A stretch of 64,000 bases of DNA from Verticiella sediminum. GTDB taxonomy: Bacteria; Pseudomonadota; Gammaproteobacteria; Burkholderiales; Burkholderiaceae_B. The stretch lies in contig NZ_VLTJ01000042.1 in the NCBI RefSeq assembly GCF_007558815.1, positions 372,001 to 436,000 on the forward strand, read 5' to 3'. The position numbers and the translations under genes were made by a program. Below the pieces are notes generated by a model. That model searched no databases, was not told the origin of the DNA, and saw only the letters and a program-made list of their open reading frames with translations. This document shows, in pieces, positions 49,744-58,501 of this stretch. Position 1 is the first letter of the stretch; every line of letters starts with the position of its first letter.

Positions 49744-50241
49744 TCAGAAGGAGCGGCGAGCCGGCTCGCCGCGCTGGCGTTCGGCCAGCGTGACGCGCAG
49801 CCGGCCCATGTCGCGCAGCAGATCGCCCTGGGCGCGGCGCAGCTCGTCGAGTTCGCGCTGCATGGCATGCCGCTGTTCGCGCAATACCTGCACCTCGTCG
49901 CGCAGTTGCCGCCGCCAGCGCGGCAGCGTGGCCCAGGCGTGCAGCCAGCCCAGGGCGCCGCCCAGGAACGGCAGCGCCCTGACGCGTGCGCGCGGCGAAA
50001 TCCCGGGCGCCGTCGCGGCGAGCAGGCCGCGCCGCGTGTACGCCAGCACGCCGCCGAGCACGGGAACGGCGCGCAGGCGCGCGCGCCATCCGGACGCCGA
50101 CGGCGTGTCGGCCTCGGCCTCGAGGGCTGCCGGCGTATCCACCAGGGGCGGCACGTCGGTATTGCGACGCGTACCTGCCGCGCGCAGCACCGCGGCCTGC
50201 AGGCCGGGGAAATCGATGTCGGGATTGTTCGGTCGAAACAT
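49744..50241 (-). CDS. Small coiled-coil protein of the polysaccharide locus
   Basis: A 165-residue protein I cannot assign to a named family. After a short acidic N-terminus (MFRPNNPDIDFPGLQAAVLRAAG) it has two copies of a P-x-LGG motif (AVPVLGGVLAY and ALPFLGGALGWLHAW, near residues 72 and 104). A C-terminal coiled coil of about 45 residues follows (LRDEVQVLREQRHAMQRELDELRRAQGDLLRDMGRLRVTL). The LPxLG motif followed by a heptad-rich helix also occurs in the methyltransferase-like protein at 54705-55748. A scaffold or chain-length role for the glycosyltransferases is possible but unproven. It is part of the five-gene minus-strand operon. Confidence 0.75.
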   Translation of the reverse strand: MFRPNNPDIDFPGLQAAVLRAAGTRRNTDVPPLVDTPAALEAEADTPSASGWRARLRAVPVLGGVLAYTRRGLLAATAPGISPRARVRALPFLGGALGWLHAWATLPRWRRQLRDEVQVLREQRHAMQRELDELRRAQGDLLRDMGRLRVTLAERQRGEPARRSF

Positions 50242-50283
50242 GGCAAGACAGTGAAAGCCGGGACGCGCCGGCACCCGCCGATT

Positions 50284-51486
50284 TTAGCCCTGGCCCGGCG
50301 GCGGCGCCGCATCGGCCAGCGCGCGCGCCATGATCCGGTGCGCGGTCTCGCGCCAGCGCGTGATCCGGTACTCGGCGGCCACGCGCGCTTCGCGCGCGCG
50401 CAGCAGGGCCTCGTCCCGGCTGTAGGCCAGCATGCGGTCGGCCCAGGCGCGCACGTCGTAGGGGTCGATGTCCTCGGTGAGCCCGGGGGCGATCTCCGGC
50501 ACCGACCCGGCCGAGGAAGCCAGGCACAGCTTGCCGTAGGCCAGGCTCTCGGCCACCGGCAGCCCCCAGCCCTCGTAGATCGACGGGAAAACCGTGAAGA
50601 GGCAATGCTGGTACAAATGTGCGATATCCGCGTCCGAGGCATGCGGCAGGATCATGATGCGCCCGCGTACCTGCGGGTCCTGCTCGAGCGAGGTCAGCAG
50701 ATCGTCGACGCGCCAGCCGCGCATGCCGGCGAACACCAGCAGCGGCAGGTCGTGCCGGCCGCGCGCGCGCAGGTCGAGCAGCGCCCGATACAAGGTCTCG
50801 TGGTTCTTGCGGATCTCCAGCGTGCCCACCGTCAGTATGTAGCGCTCGCGCGCCAGCGCCTGCACCTGCGGCGCCGGCTCGACCTGGCTGGCGCCCGGCA
50901 GCTCGTCGCCCAGGCGCACCAGGGACATCGCCGGCGCGGCCATGCCGATGTCGCGATAGAACTCGAGCGCGTCGCGACGCGTGCGCTCCGAGATGCACAC
51001 GACGTGCTCGGCCACCCAGGCCAGATCGGTCATGTAGCGTGCCGTGCCCTGCTCGATGTGCTTCCAGTAGAAGTGCGGAAACAGGATCGGGATGAGGTCG
51101 TAGAGAATGCCGAAGACGCGCAGGCCCTGATCGCGCTTGGCGGCATACAGTGCGGCCCAGCGCTCGGGCGTCTGGTCCGCGCTCAGGCAGAGATAGCGCT
51201 CGCCCGGTCCGAAGCGGATCGGCGCGCCGCCCGGCCGCCAGGCCGACACGGTCTGCTCGATGGCCTCGCCCAGCGGCGAATAGCGCCGTGCGAGCACCGC
51301 CCGCGCCTCGTCGTGCGGCATGGCGTGCCAGACGTGCGCCTCGGTGTCGTAGACACAGAAGCGCACGGCCTCGGGCGCGTGCTCGAGCACCCAGCGGCAG
51401 CATTCCTGCTCCACGCGGGTGATGCCCGAGGGCGCGCGCCGCCAGTTGAAGGACGCGGTGACGTCGATCCACAGCCCTGCGCTCAT
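50284..51486 (-). CDS. GT4 family glycosyltransferase
   Basis: A 400-residue single-module glycosyltransferase. It begins MSAGLWIDVTASFNWRRAPSGITRVEQECC, a start typical of a rhamnosyl/mannosyltransferase subgroup. The donor-binding half includes YILTVGTLEIRKNHETLYRALLDL (near residue 205) and the EX7E motif in FPSIYEGWGLPVAESLAYGKLCLAS (near residue 310). GDP-mannose from ManC or a GDP-sugar derived from it is the likely donor, by context. The ATG at 51484-51486 has GGGAGG upstream; seven extra in-frame codons upstream are not supported. The stop of the 1070-residue glycosyltransferase gene is 4 bases upstream. Confidence 0.9.
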   Translation of the reverse strand: MSAGLWIDVTASFNWRRAPSGITRVEQECCRWVLEHAPEAVRFCVYDTEAHVWHAMPHDEARAVLARRYSPLGEAIEQTVSAWRPGGAPIRFGPGERYLCLSADQTPERWAALYAAKRDQGLRVFGILYDLIPILFPHFYWKHIEQGTARYMTDLAWVAEHVVCISERTRRDALEFYRDIGMAAPAMSLVRLGDELPGASQVEPAPQVQALARERYILTVGTLEIRKNHETLYRALLDLRARGRHDLPLLVFAGMRGWRVDDLLTSLEQDPQVRGRIMILPHASDADIAHLYQHCLFTVFPSIYEGWGLPVAESLAYGKLCLASSAGSVPEIAPGLTEDIDPYDVRAWADRMLAYSRDEALLRAREARVAAEYRITRWRETAHRIMARALADAAPPPGQG

Positions 51487-51490
51487 CCCG

Positions 51491-54400
51491 CTATCCTCCC
51501 GCCGCACGGCGCTGTCGTCGAGCCACCGCCTGGCGCAGGCGGAACGGCAGCTCGGTCATTTCCCAGCGCCAATGCTGCGGCCCGGGCAGGTCCCTGGGGC
51601 GTGGCGGACGCGCGCGGCCGAGCAGCTCGACCAGACGCCGCCGAAAGCCCGCCCAGTCGTCCTCGATCACGACGCGCTCGCTGTCGGTCCAGGCGTCCAG
51701 GCGATGCATGGCGCTGCGGGTGGCGAGCACCCAGGCGTCCGTGGCCAGCGCCTCAAGCGACTTCTCGGCCACGCCGCTGTCCTGCACGTCGGGCAGGCGC
51801 GGCAGCACGATCACGTGGGCGTAGCGCAGCAGTGCGGCCTGCATCAGCACGTCGACCTCGCCGAGCAGGCGCATGCGCGCCTCGTTCACGCCCCGCCAGC
51901 GGAGGAACTCCGGTTCGGCACGCAGGGCATCGGCGAGCGCGCCCGCCACCACCAGCGTGGCATCGGGCGGCATGAAGGCGAGCGAGGGGCCGAGGAAGGC
52001 CAGGAATCCCGCACGCGCGCCGGCGTCGTCGCCGCTCAGCATCAGCGCGTAGGGGCCGTCGGGCAGGTGGTCGCGGCGAATCAGGGGCAGGCGCGTCTCG
52101 TCCACCTCGGGCAGGCCGCCGCCCGAGCCGATGACCGCGACGCGGTCGGCCGACGCGCCGGCCGCCACCAAGCGGCTGCGGGCGTCGGCATCCGTGCACA
52201 GCACGAGATCGGCCTGCTGCAGCAGCTCGCGCTCATGTCCGGCCACCTCCTCGGCCACTGCCGGCGGGACGGCGGGCGGCAGGCTGGCGCGTTCGAGATG
52301 CGCCGCCGAGTGGACGATGGCGGGCCGGGCCTGGGCCTCGTCGATGCCGGCCAGGGCCTGGCGCAGCAAAGGCCAGGCATAGACATCCTCGAGCAGGACG
52401 AAGTCGTAGCTCTGCGCCTGCAGCCGCTCGGCCAGCCGCAGCGCGATATCCGCGCGCTGCGCTGCCTGGGCCACCGGCAGGCCTTCGCGCAGGCGGCGCG
52501 GCCAGGAGGCGTGGACGACGCCCGGCAGGTCCAGGCGCCAGTCGGTCTCGTCACCGCCCGCTGCGCCGTCCAGGGCGACGCTCAGGTGCAGGGTATCGAT
52601 TGCGATCTGCGCGTCGCGGGCAACTTCCAGCATGCGCCGCGCGCGCTCCTCGGCCCCGGAACGCGGCTCGCGCGGCGGGTGGGCGCGCAGGGACAGACCG
52701 CGCAGCGGCCCATCCACCTGCGGCGCCGCGACGACGAAGTCGACGGGGATCTGGCGCGCCTGGGGCTGCGGATGGTTGCGCAGCAGCAGCGCGGCGTAGC
52801 GCGCCAGCTCCGCGCGGCTCGGCGCCACGCCGGGCCGCGGCTGGCGCGCGAGCGCGGCGCGCACCGCCCGTGCGCGGCCGGCGGCGGAGCCGCATGCGCT
52901 TCGATAGGCGGCCTCGATGGCGTCGCGATACAAGCCCGCCACGCGCTGCGGCGCGTGCTCGGCCAGCACATGGTCGCGCGCGCGCCGGGCCAGCTCGGCA
53001 CGCTGCGCGGGATCATCGGCAAGCCGGCGGATCGCCGCGCCGATCTGCGCGATGGCGCAATCCTCGTCCAGACGCAGCACGGTATCGGGCGGCAGCTCCG
53101 CTGCCGAGCCATGCGCATTCACGATGAGGGCGGCGCCGTGGGCCATCGCATCCAGCACCGCGCGCGACGTCTCGCCACGCGAGCCGGTGCGCAGTTGCAC
53201 GGCAATGTCCGCCGCGGCGAGGTAGTCGCGATAGACCTGCGGCGTGGCGAACCCCGTCATGCGCACGCTCGCCGCGGCGCGTACGCGCGCCTCGAGCGCC
53301 TGGCTGTACGGGCCATCGAACTGATGTCCGCCCACCAGGGCGAGCACACCGCGGCGTACGCCGCTGCCGAGCCAGGCCTCGACCAGCTCCCGGCTCAGCT
53401 TGGCCGCGCCGGCATAGCCGAAGGAACATACCAGCAGCGCGTCCTCGGCAAGGCCGAGGCGGCGCCGCGCGGCCGCACGCGCATCCAGCCGCGCCGGGCT
53501 CTGGTGCGCCAGCGGCACGACATCGAGCGCGCAGGGCAGCGCCGGGCCGTACCAGCGCTCGGCCAGTGCGCGCGCATGCGCCGAATGCACGATCACGCCC
53601 TGGGCCTGGCCGAACACTTCGAGATTGGCCGGATAGCGCGCCAGCACCGCGGCCTCGCCTTGCGCCCGATACTCGCGCAGGGCGGCATAGCCGTGCGAGC
53701 GCAGCAGCGCGCGCCAGAGCGCCATCGGCACCAGCCCGCTGTGCTGCGCGTAGCCGTAGAGATGGCCCAGGTAGAAGTCGTGCAGCACCACGACCCCGGG
53801 CACCAGCCGCAGCAGGCCGACCATCTCGCCATGAAAGGGCGAGTTGCCGACGTGGTAGAGCACCCGGTCGTAGCGGTCGGCGTGTTCCAGGAGCCAGGCA
53901 GGATCGCGCACGGCGTGCTGGACGGCATGGGAAGGTTCGGGCGCGGGCCCCGTGGGCACGAGGTCGATTTCGTAGAACTCGGCCAGGGCAGGCAGCAGCT
54001 CGGCACTGTAGTCGGCGATGCCGCTGGCGGCGGGCGGCAGGGGCGACACGTACGCCAGGCGCGGGCGCGCGGGCGCCGCCGCGGGGGCGCGTGGCGCTGC
54101 CGCATGGCGCAGCAGGGCCTGGCCGAGCGTCTCGGCGGCCTGCGCCACGGCCGCCGGCAACTCATGCGCGGCGAACTCGTCGTCCGCCTCGATGACGCAG
54201 CCCGGCACGGTATACACCGCGTCGGCGCGCCTGAGTTCCACCAGCACTTCGCGGCGCCAGGAACGGAACTCGGCGCGCGTCGATTGCGGCAGCCCGGCCG
54301 GCAGCAAGGCCAGCGTGGGAACGTCGAAGAGCTGGCGGATCGAGACGACGCCATCGTCGTCATAGCCTTCGGCCGCGTTGAGCAGCAGCACCGCGTCGGG

Positions 54401-54703
54401 CGCGAGCGCCTGCAGCCGGCTCTCGCGCGCAAGCCGGGCGGCCTGCCGGCGCCAGGTGGCATCCGCGTCGCGCGCGGCGCTGGGCACCGGCGCATCGAAC
54501 CAGGCCAGGCGTGCATGTCCGCCGGCCAGCGTCAGCATCTGCGGCTCGGACGCCGCGCCCAACCCGCGGTGCAGCAGCAACGACACCTCGTGCTCGACGC
54601 CGAGCCGCGGCAGCAGCTCGCGCAGCAACGCCACGCACCAGGCGCCGGCGGGCAGCGTCAGCGTCGCCGACTGCAGGGCCTGGGCATCGATGACGAGGCG
54701 CAT
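51491..54703 (-). CDS. Large multi-module GT4-type glycosyltransferase
   Basis: A 1070-residue protein. An N-terminal GT-like segment (about 1-205) opens MRLVIDAQALQSA, like the first module of large O-antigen mannosyltransferases. The central full GT-B module (about 213-620) starts RPRLAYVSPLPPAASGIADYSAELLPAL and has LHDFYLGHLYGY, LVCSFGYAGAAKLSRELVEAW and the EX7E-like GETSRAVLDAMAHG near residue 509, with Asp for the second Glu. A C-terminal GT-B-like module (about 650-1040) contains YDFVLLEDVYAWPLLRQALAG, LVLCTDADARSRLVAAGASADRVAVIG and VAEKSLEALATDAWVLATRSA, where the catalytic motif is poorly conserved. The ATG is at 54701-54703. Confidence 0.87.
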   Translation of the reverse strand: MRLVIDAQALQSATLTLPAGAWCVALLRELLPRLGVEHEVSLLLHRGLGAASEPQMLTLAGGHARLAWFDAPVPSAARDADATWRRQAARLARESRLQALAPDAVLLLNAAEGYDDDGVVSIRQLFDVPTLALLPAGLPQSTRAEFRSWRREVLVELRRADAVYTVPGCVIEADDEFAAHELPAAVAQAAETLGQALLRHAAAPRAPAAAPARPRLAYVSPLPPAASGIADYSAELLPALAEFYEIDLVPTGPAPEPSHAVQHAVRDPAWLLEHADRYDRVLYHVGNSPFHGEMVGLLRLVPGVVVLHDFYLGHLYGYAQHSGLVPMALWRALLRSHGYAALREYRAQGEAAVLARYPANLEVFGQAQGVIVHSAHARALAERWYGPALPCALDVVPLAHQSPARLDARAAARRRLGLAEDALLVCSFGYAGAAKLSRELVEAWLGSGVRRGVLALVGGHQFDGPYSQALEARVRAAASVRMTGFATPQVYRDYLAAADIAVQLRTGSRGETSRAVLDAMAHGAALIVNAHGSAAELPPDTVLRLDEDCAIAQIGAAIRRLADDPAQRAELARRARDHVLAEHAPQRVAGLYRDAIEAAYRSACGSAAGRARAVRAALARQPRPGVAPSRAELARYAALLLRNHPQPQARQIPVDFVVAAPQVDGPLRGLSLRAHPPREPRSGAEERARRMLEVARDAQIAIDTLHLSVALDGAAGGDETDWRLDLPGVVHASWPRRLREGLPVAQAAQRADIALRLAERLQAQSYDFVLLEDVYAWPLLRQALAGIDEAQARPAIVHSAAHLERASLPPAVPPAVAEEVAGHERELLQQADLVLCTDADARSRLVAAGASADRVAVIGSGGGLPEVDETRLPLIRRDHLPDGPYALMLSGDDAGARAGFLAFLGPSLAFMPPDATLVVAGALADALRAEPEFLRWRGVNEARMRLLGEVDVLMQAALLRYAHVIVLPRLPDVQDSGVAEKSLEALATDAWVLATRSAMHRLDAWTDSERVVIEDDWAGFRRRLVELLGRARPPRPRDLPGPQHWRWEMTELPFRLRQAVARRQRRAAGG

Positions 54704-54704
54704 C

Positions 54705-55748
54705 TCAGCCCCCGCCGGCCCGGCGGCCATGCACGGCAAAGCGGCGCGGCCCGAAGAGCCAGCGCTCGAGCCGCTCGAAACCCGCGCCGGCCTCGGCCGG
54801 CAGGCCGTCGTCCGCGTCCGCGGCGTAGCGCAGCACGCTCACTTCGCCATAGCCGGCGTCGCGCACGCAGCGCTCCATGAGCGGCGGCGTCCAGATCGGC
54901 GCACCGGCGGCCTCGACCACCAGCCGCCCGGCCACCACGGCATTCTCGGGATTGGCGTAGGCCAGCACCAGCAGCCCGTCGGGGCGCAGCGCCTGGGCCG
55001 CCGCATCCAGCAGCGCATCGAGTTCCGCCCGCTGGAGCGCGCCTGCCCCGGCAGGCGCCACGACGGCGGCCAGGCTGCCCGCGGTGAACGCCCCCAGGCC
55101 CTGCGCCCAGTCGCTGGCGAAGCCGGCCGGCAGCAGCACGCCGCGCGGCTCGCCCACGCCGGCCTGCGCCGCGAGCAGATGCTGGAAAGGCGCGAGCTGC
55201 GGCTCCGCCTCGGGCCCCAGGAACGCGTCCAGCGCTTGCGCGGCGAGCCGGCATGCCGGTGCGAGGGCGGGTGCTGGCACCGGCGCCGGCAGGTCGGCTT
55301 GTGCAAACGCCTGGCGCGCCGCGACGCGGCGCATCTGCGTCAGCCCCTGGCGCAGCTCGGCCGACGTGGCGCGCAGGCGCCGTTCATGGGCGTAGAGGGT
55401 TTGCGCGTAGCGCGCCTGCAGGTCGGCCACGCGGGCCAACCGTTCCTCCAGCCGGGCGGCGTCGGCCGCGCGTTCGCGCTGCAGGCCGGGCTCCAGCAGT
55501 GCGACGGCCTGTTCGAGCTGCACCAGCCGGGCTTCGAGCGCCTGGCTCGCCATCTCGGCGCGCTCCGTGCCGGCCTGCGCTTGCGCCAGACGCATTTCGA
55601 GCGTCTGACTGCGCTCGGACAGCGCATCGATCTGCTGCCTGAGCTGCGCACGCCATGCGCTCAGCGACCAGACGCCACGCAGGCCGGTGAATACGTTGCC
55701 CAGCACCGGCAAACGGCCGATGCGCCCTTTCCAATCCGAACGCGCCAC
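54705..55748 (-). CDS. Coiled-coil protein with degenerate methyltransferase-like domain
   Basis: About 347 residues. After GRIGRLPVLGNVFTGLRG comes a long heptad-rich coiled coil (about residues 40-135, LRQQIDALSERSQTLEMRLAQ onward). A C-terminal domain matching O-antigen-cluster methyltransferases follows: ALRPDGLLVLAYANPENAVVAGRLV and PIWTPPLMERCVRDAGYGEVSVLRY correspond to the VLRPGGLLILETPNPEN region. The SAM-binding glycine motif expected near residue 205 is replaced by RGVLLPAGFASDW, so catalysis is doubtful. The start is uncertain: GTG at 55746-55748 (TAGAAT upstream, complement of 55780-55785) or GTG at 55791-55793. First gene of the minus-strand operon. Confidence 0.75.
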   Translation of the reverse strand: MARSDWKGRIGRLPVLGNVFTGLRGVWSLSAWRAQLRQQIDALSERSQTLEMRLAQAQAGTERAEMASQALEARLVQLEQAVALLEPGLQRERAADAARLEERLARVADLQARYAQTLYAHERRLRATSAELRQGLTQMRRVAARQAFAQADLPAPVPAPALAPACRLAAQALDAFLGPEAEPQLAPFQHLLAAQAGVGEPRGVLLPAGFASDWAQGLGAFTAGSLAAVVAPAGAGALQRAELDALLDAAAQALRPDGLLVLAYANPENAVVAGRLVVEAAGAPIWTPPLMERCVRDAGYGEVSVLRYAADADDGLPAEAGAGFERLERWLFGPRRFAVHGRRAGGG

Positions 55749-55904
55749 TGAAATCCCAAGGTTGTCGATTCGAAGCCAGATTCTAAAGGACACATCGCAA
55801 CCAGGACTTTTCCCCTAAAATCCAACGCTTTGCCTTGCTCGCGCACACGCTCGCAAGCGCTCTTCGCGCCACCGATCGCGGCGCATCCTACGCCCCGGGA
55901 ACGC

Positions 55905-57287
55905 ATGTCATCCGCAATTCGTCGCAACATTCTTTTCGCCGGTTTCGAGTTCCAGCAGAAACTGCAGCGCGGCATCTACCTCTATACGAAGTCGCTGATC
56001 TCGGCGACCAAACGGCGCGGCCACCGCAACGCCATTCTGACGGAAACCCGTGCCAGCGACGACGCGCGGCCGCTGCTGAGCAACATCTACCATTCGCTGA
56101 ACGATCCGAACCGCATCCGCGTATCGCCTCGGCGCATGCTGTATCGCTATGGCACGCTGCGCTGGCTCAAGCGCCATCACGCCGCCAAAGTGGCCAACAA
56201 TGCCAGCATGACCACCGAGGAGAACCTCTGGTTCCTGCGCGACGTGGACGAGTTCCTCAATGTGCCCTACGTGTACGACACGGCGAGCATCGTCAACCGC
56301 CTGGGCTTCGAGCGCCCGCTGGATCTGGGCTTCTGCGGCGACTACGGCTACGACACGCTGTTCACCACCTCCCCCTTGCAGGTGGCCGCCGCGAACCCGC
56401 GGGTGAAGGTGGTCCAGACGGTGCACGATCTGATTCCGCTCGAAGTGACCACGCACTACGAACGCACCGACGTGTTCTACCGGCGCCTGAAGGCCTGCGC
56501 CGAACGCGCCGACCTGCTGCTCGCGGTCTCGGAATACACGCGCAGCCGCTTTCTCGAAATATTCCCGCAGGCGGCCTCGAAGATGCACGTGGTCTACCAG
56601 CCGCTACCGGCCGACGCGCATGCCCTGCGCCTGAGCGAGCAGCCGCTGGTGCAGGCCGCCGTGCTCGAGAAGTTCAACCTCAAGGCGGGCGAGTACTGCT
56701 TCTACGTGGGCGCCATCGAGGGCCGCAAGAATATCCACCGCCTGATCTCGGCACACTCCATCGTCACCAAGAACGACGAATTCCCGCTGGTGCTGGCCGG
56801 CTACGTGGACAAGGAATACGCTGGCGCGCAGAACCTGTCCAAGGTCTTCGCCAAGGCCTATGAAGATCCCGACGGCGCCTACGGCGGCGGCAAGGACGAC
56901 GGCGGCGCGCGCCAGTCGAAGAAGCTGCAGAAGGCCCGCTATATCGGCTACATCACCGAAGTCGAGAAGCTCTGCCTGCTGCGCAACGCGCGCTTCTTCG
57001 CCTTTCCCACCCTCAACGAAGGTTTCGGCATCCCGGTGCTCGAAGCGCAGACGCTCGGCTGCCCCGTCCTCACCACCAACGTCTCGTCGCTGCCCGAAGT
57101 CGTGGGCGACAGCGCGGCCCTGGTGCAGGACCCCTTCAACGTGGAGGAGATCGCCGTGGTCATGAAGCGTCTGCTGGAAGACGGCGCCTACCGCGCCTCG
57201 CTGCGCGAAGCCGGCCTCGTCAACGCGCGCCGCTTCAGCAACGAGACCTTCGCCGACAACGTGGACGCGCTGCTCGCGCGCCTCTGA
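55905..57287 (+). CDS. GT4 family glycosyltransferase
   Basis: A 460-residue glycosyltransferase, first of two on the plus strand and divergent from the coiled-coil/methyltransferase-like gene. The acceptor half begins RNILFAGFEFQQKLQRGIYLYTKSLI and includes VQTVHDLIPLEVTTHYERTDVFYRRLKACAERADLLLAVSEYTRSRF. The donor half has YCFYVGAIEGRKNIHRLISAH (near residue 265) and the EX7E motif NEGFGIPVLEAQTLGCPVLTTNVSSLPEVVGDSA (near residue 372). A Gly/Asp-rich insertion (PDGAYGGGKDDGGARQSKK) sits between strands of the donor domain. The ATG at 55905 follows CGGGAACGC. It is 3 bases from the next glycosyltransferase gene. Confidence 0.9.
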   Translation: MSSAIRRNILFAGFEFQQKLQRGIYLYTKSLISATKRRGHRNAILTETRASDDARPLLSNIYHSLNDPNRIRVSPRRMLYRYGTLRWLKRHHAAKVANNASMTTEENLWFLRDVDEFLNVPYVYDTASIVNRLGFERPLDLGFCGDYGYDTLFTTSPLQVAAANPRVKVVQTVHDLIPLEVTTHYERTDVFYRRLKACAERADLLLAVSEYTRSRFLEIFPQAASKMHVVYQPLPADAHALRLSEQPLVQAAVLEKFNLKAGEYCFYVGAIEGRKNIHRLISAHSIVTKNDEFPLVLAGYVDKEYAGAQNLSKVFAKAYEDPDGAYGGGKDDGGARQSKKLQKARYIGYITEVEKLCLLRNARFFAFPTLNEGFGIPVLEAQTLGCPVLTTNVSSLPEVVGDSAALVQDPFNVEEIAVVMKRLLEDGAYRASLREAGLVNARRFSNETFADNVDALLARL

Positions 57288-57290
57288 GCC

Positions 57291-58409
57291 ATGCGCGTCG
57301 GCCTATCCACCCGCGCCATCGAGCCCGCCCTGACGGGTGGCATCGACGGCATCGGGATCTATACGCAGGCGCTGCTCGCCCACCTGCCCGCGGAGGGCAT
57401 CGAGGTGCAGGGCCAGGTCTATGCCGAAGGCCCCGCCGACGCGGCCCTGCGCTACAGCCGGCGCTGGCCGCACGCCTACGGCTGGTATGTCGGCGGCGAA
57501 CTGGCCGGCCTGCGCCCGCGCGTGCGTCCGGCGGCCGGGCTCATGCACTTCACCGACCACCGCGTCGCGGCCTGCGCCACGCCCAGCGTGGCGACCGTGC
57601 ACGACGCCATCCCGCTGCGCTACCCGCAGTGGGTCTCGCCGCGCCTGCGCCGCCTCAAGAACTACGCCATGCGTCGCATGGTGCGCCAGGCCGATCTGTT
57701 CATCGCGGTGTCGCACTATGCCGTGGACGAACTGCGCGAGGCCTTCGGCCTGCCGGCGGACCGCATCCGGGTCGTGCCCAACGGCATCGAGTCGGAATGG
57801 CTGCAGCCCATGCCCGCCGATGCCGCCGCGCTGCGGCGCGACAGCGGCCTGCCGGCCGACGGCTACTTTCTCTTCGTCGGCACGCTGCAGCCGCGCAAGA
57901 ACGTGGACCGCATCCTGGACGCGCACGCGGCGCTGCCTGCGGAAGTTCGACGCCGCCATCCGCTGGTGGTGATCGGCAGGCCCGGCTGGCGCTGCGAACA
58001 CACGCAGGCGCGGCTGCAAGCGCTGGGGGCGGGCGGCGAGGTCGTCTGGCTGCAGGGCCTGCGCGAACGCGCCGCCTTGCGCGCCGCCTATGCCGGCGCA
58101 CTCGCCCTCGCCTTTCCGACGCTGTACGAAGGTTTCGGCATCCCGGTGCTGGAGGCCTTCGCCTCGCGGCTGCCAGTGCTCACCTCGCGCGTCGCTTCGC
58201 TGCCGGAAGTGGCCGGCGATGCCGCACTGCTGGTCGATCCGACACGGGTGGACGAGATCGCCGGCGCCATGCTGCGCCTGGCCGAGGATGCCGCGCTGCG
58301 CGAGCGGCTGAGCGCCGCCGGCCATCGCCGCGCGCAGTCGTACACCTGGCAGCGTACGGCCGCGGCAACCGCGGCCGTGTATCGCGAGCTTGTGCCGGGC
58401 CGGGGCTGA
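57291..58409 (+). CDS. GT4 family glycosyltransferase (mannosyltransferase-like)
   Basis: A 372-residue glycosyltransferase with a compact GT-B fold. The N-terminus MRVGLSTRAIEPALTGGIDGIGIYTQALLAHL is typical of WbdA/WbdB-like mannosyltransferases. It then has VATVHDAIPLRYPQWVSPRLRRLKNYAMRRMVRQADLFIAVSHYAVDEL, the donor-domain YFLFVGTLQPRKNVDRILDAH (near residue 195) and the EX7E motif YEGFGIPVLEAFASRLPVLTSRVASLPEVAGDAALLVDP (near residue 280). The similarity of this C-terminal block to that of the preceding gene suggests duplication. Donor specificity is inferred as GDP-mannose or a derivative from manC nearby. Confidence 0.9.
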   Translation: MRVGLSTRAIEPALTGGIDGIGIYTQALLAHLPAEGIEVQGQVYAEGPADAALRYSRRWPHAYGWYVGGELAGLRPRVRPAAGLMHFTDHRVAACATPSVATVHDAIPLRYPQWVSPRLRRLKNYAMRRMVRQADLFIAVSHYAVDELREAFGLPADRIRVVPNGIESEWLQPMPADAAALRRDSGLPADGYFLFVGTLQPRKNVDRILDAHAALPAEVRRRHPLVVIGRPGWRCEHTQARLQALGAGGEVVWLQGLRERAALRAAYAGALALAFPTLYEGFGIPVLEAFASRLPVLTSRVASLPEVAGDAALLVDPTRVDEIAGAMLRLAEDAALRERLSAAGHRRAQSYTWQRTAAATAAVYRELVPGRG

Positions 58410-58501
58410 GCCGGCCACAGCGCAAGCCCGGCCAGCCCCGCCTGTCGGGGCGATAGCGAGTCAGCGGCCGCGGTCTGCCGGGCAGCGGCCGGCGAACACG
58501 A

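Noticed and set aside
46304-51472. A single 1722-codon protein on the minus strand
   Set aside because: The frame happens to stay open through the coiled-coil and the 400-residue glycosyltransferase genes, but the GT4 homology begins only at the ATG of 49709-49711, and the upstream part is out of frame with two better genes.
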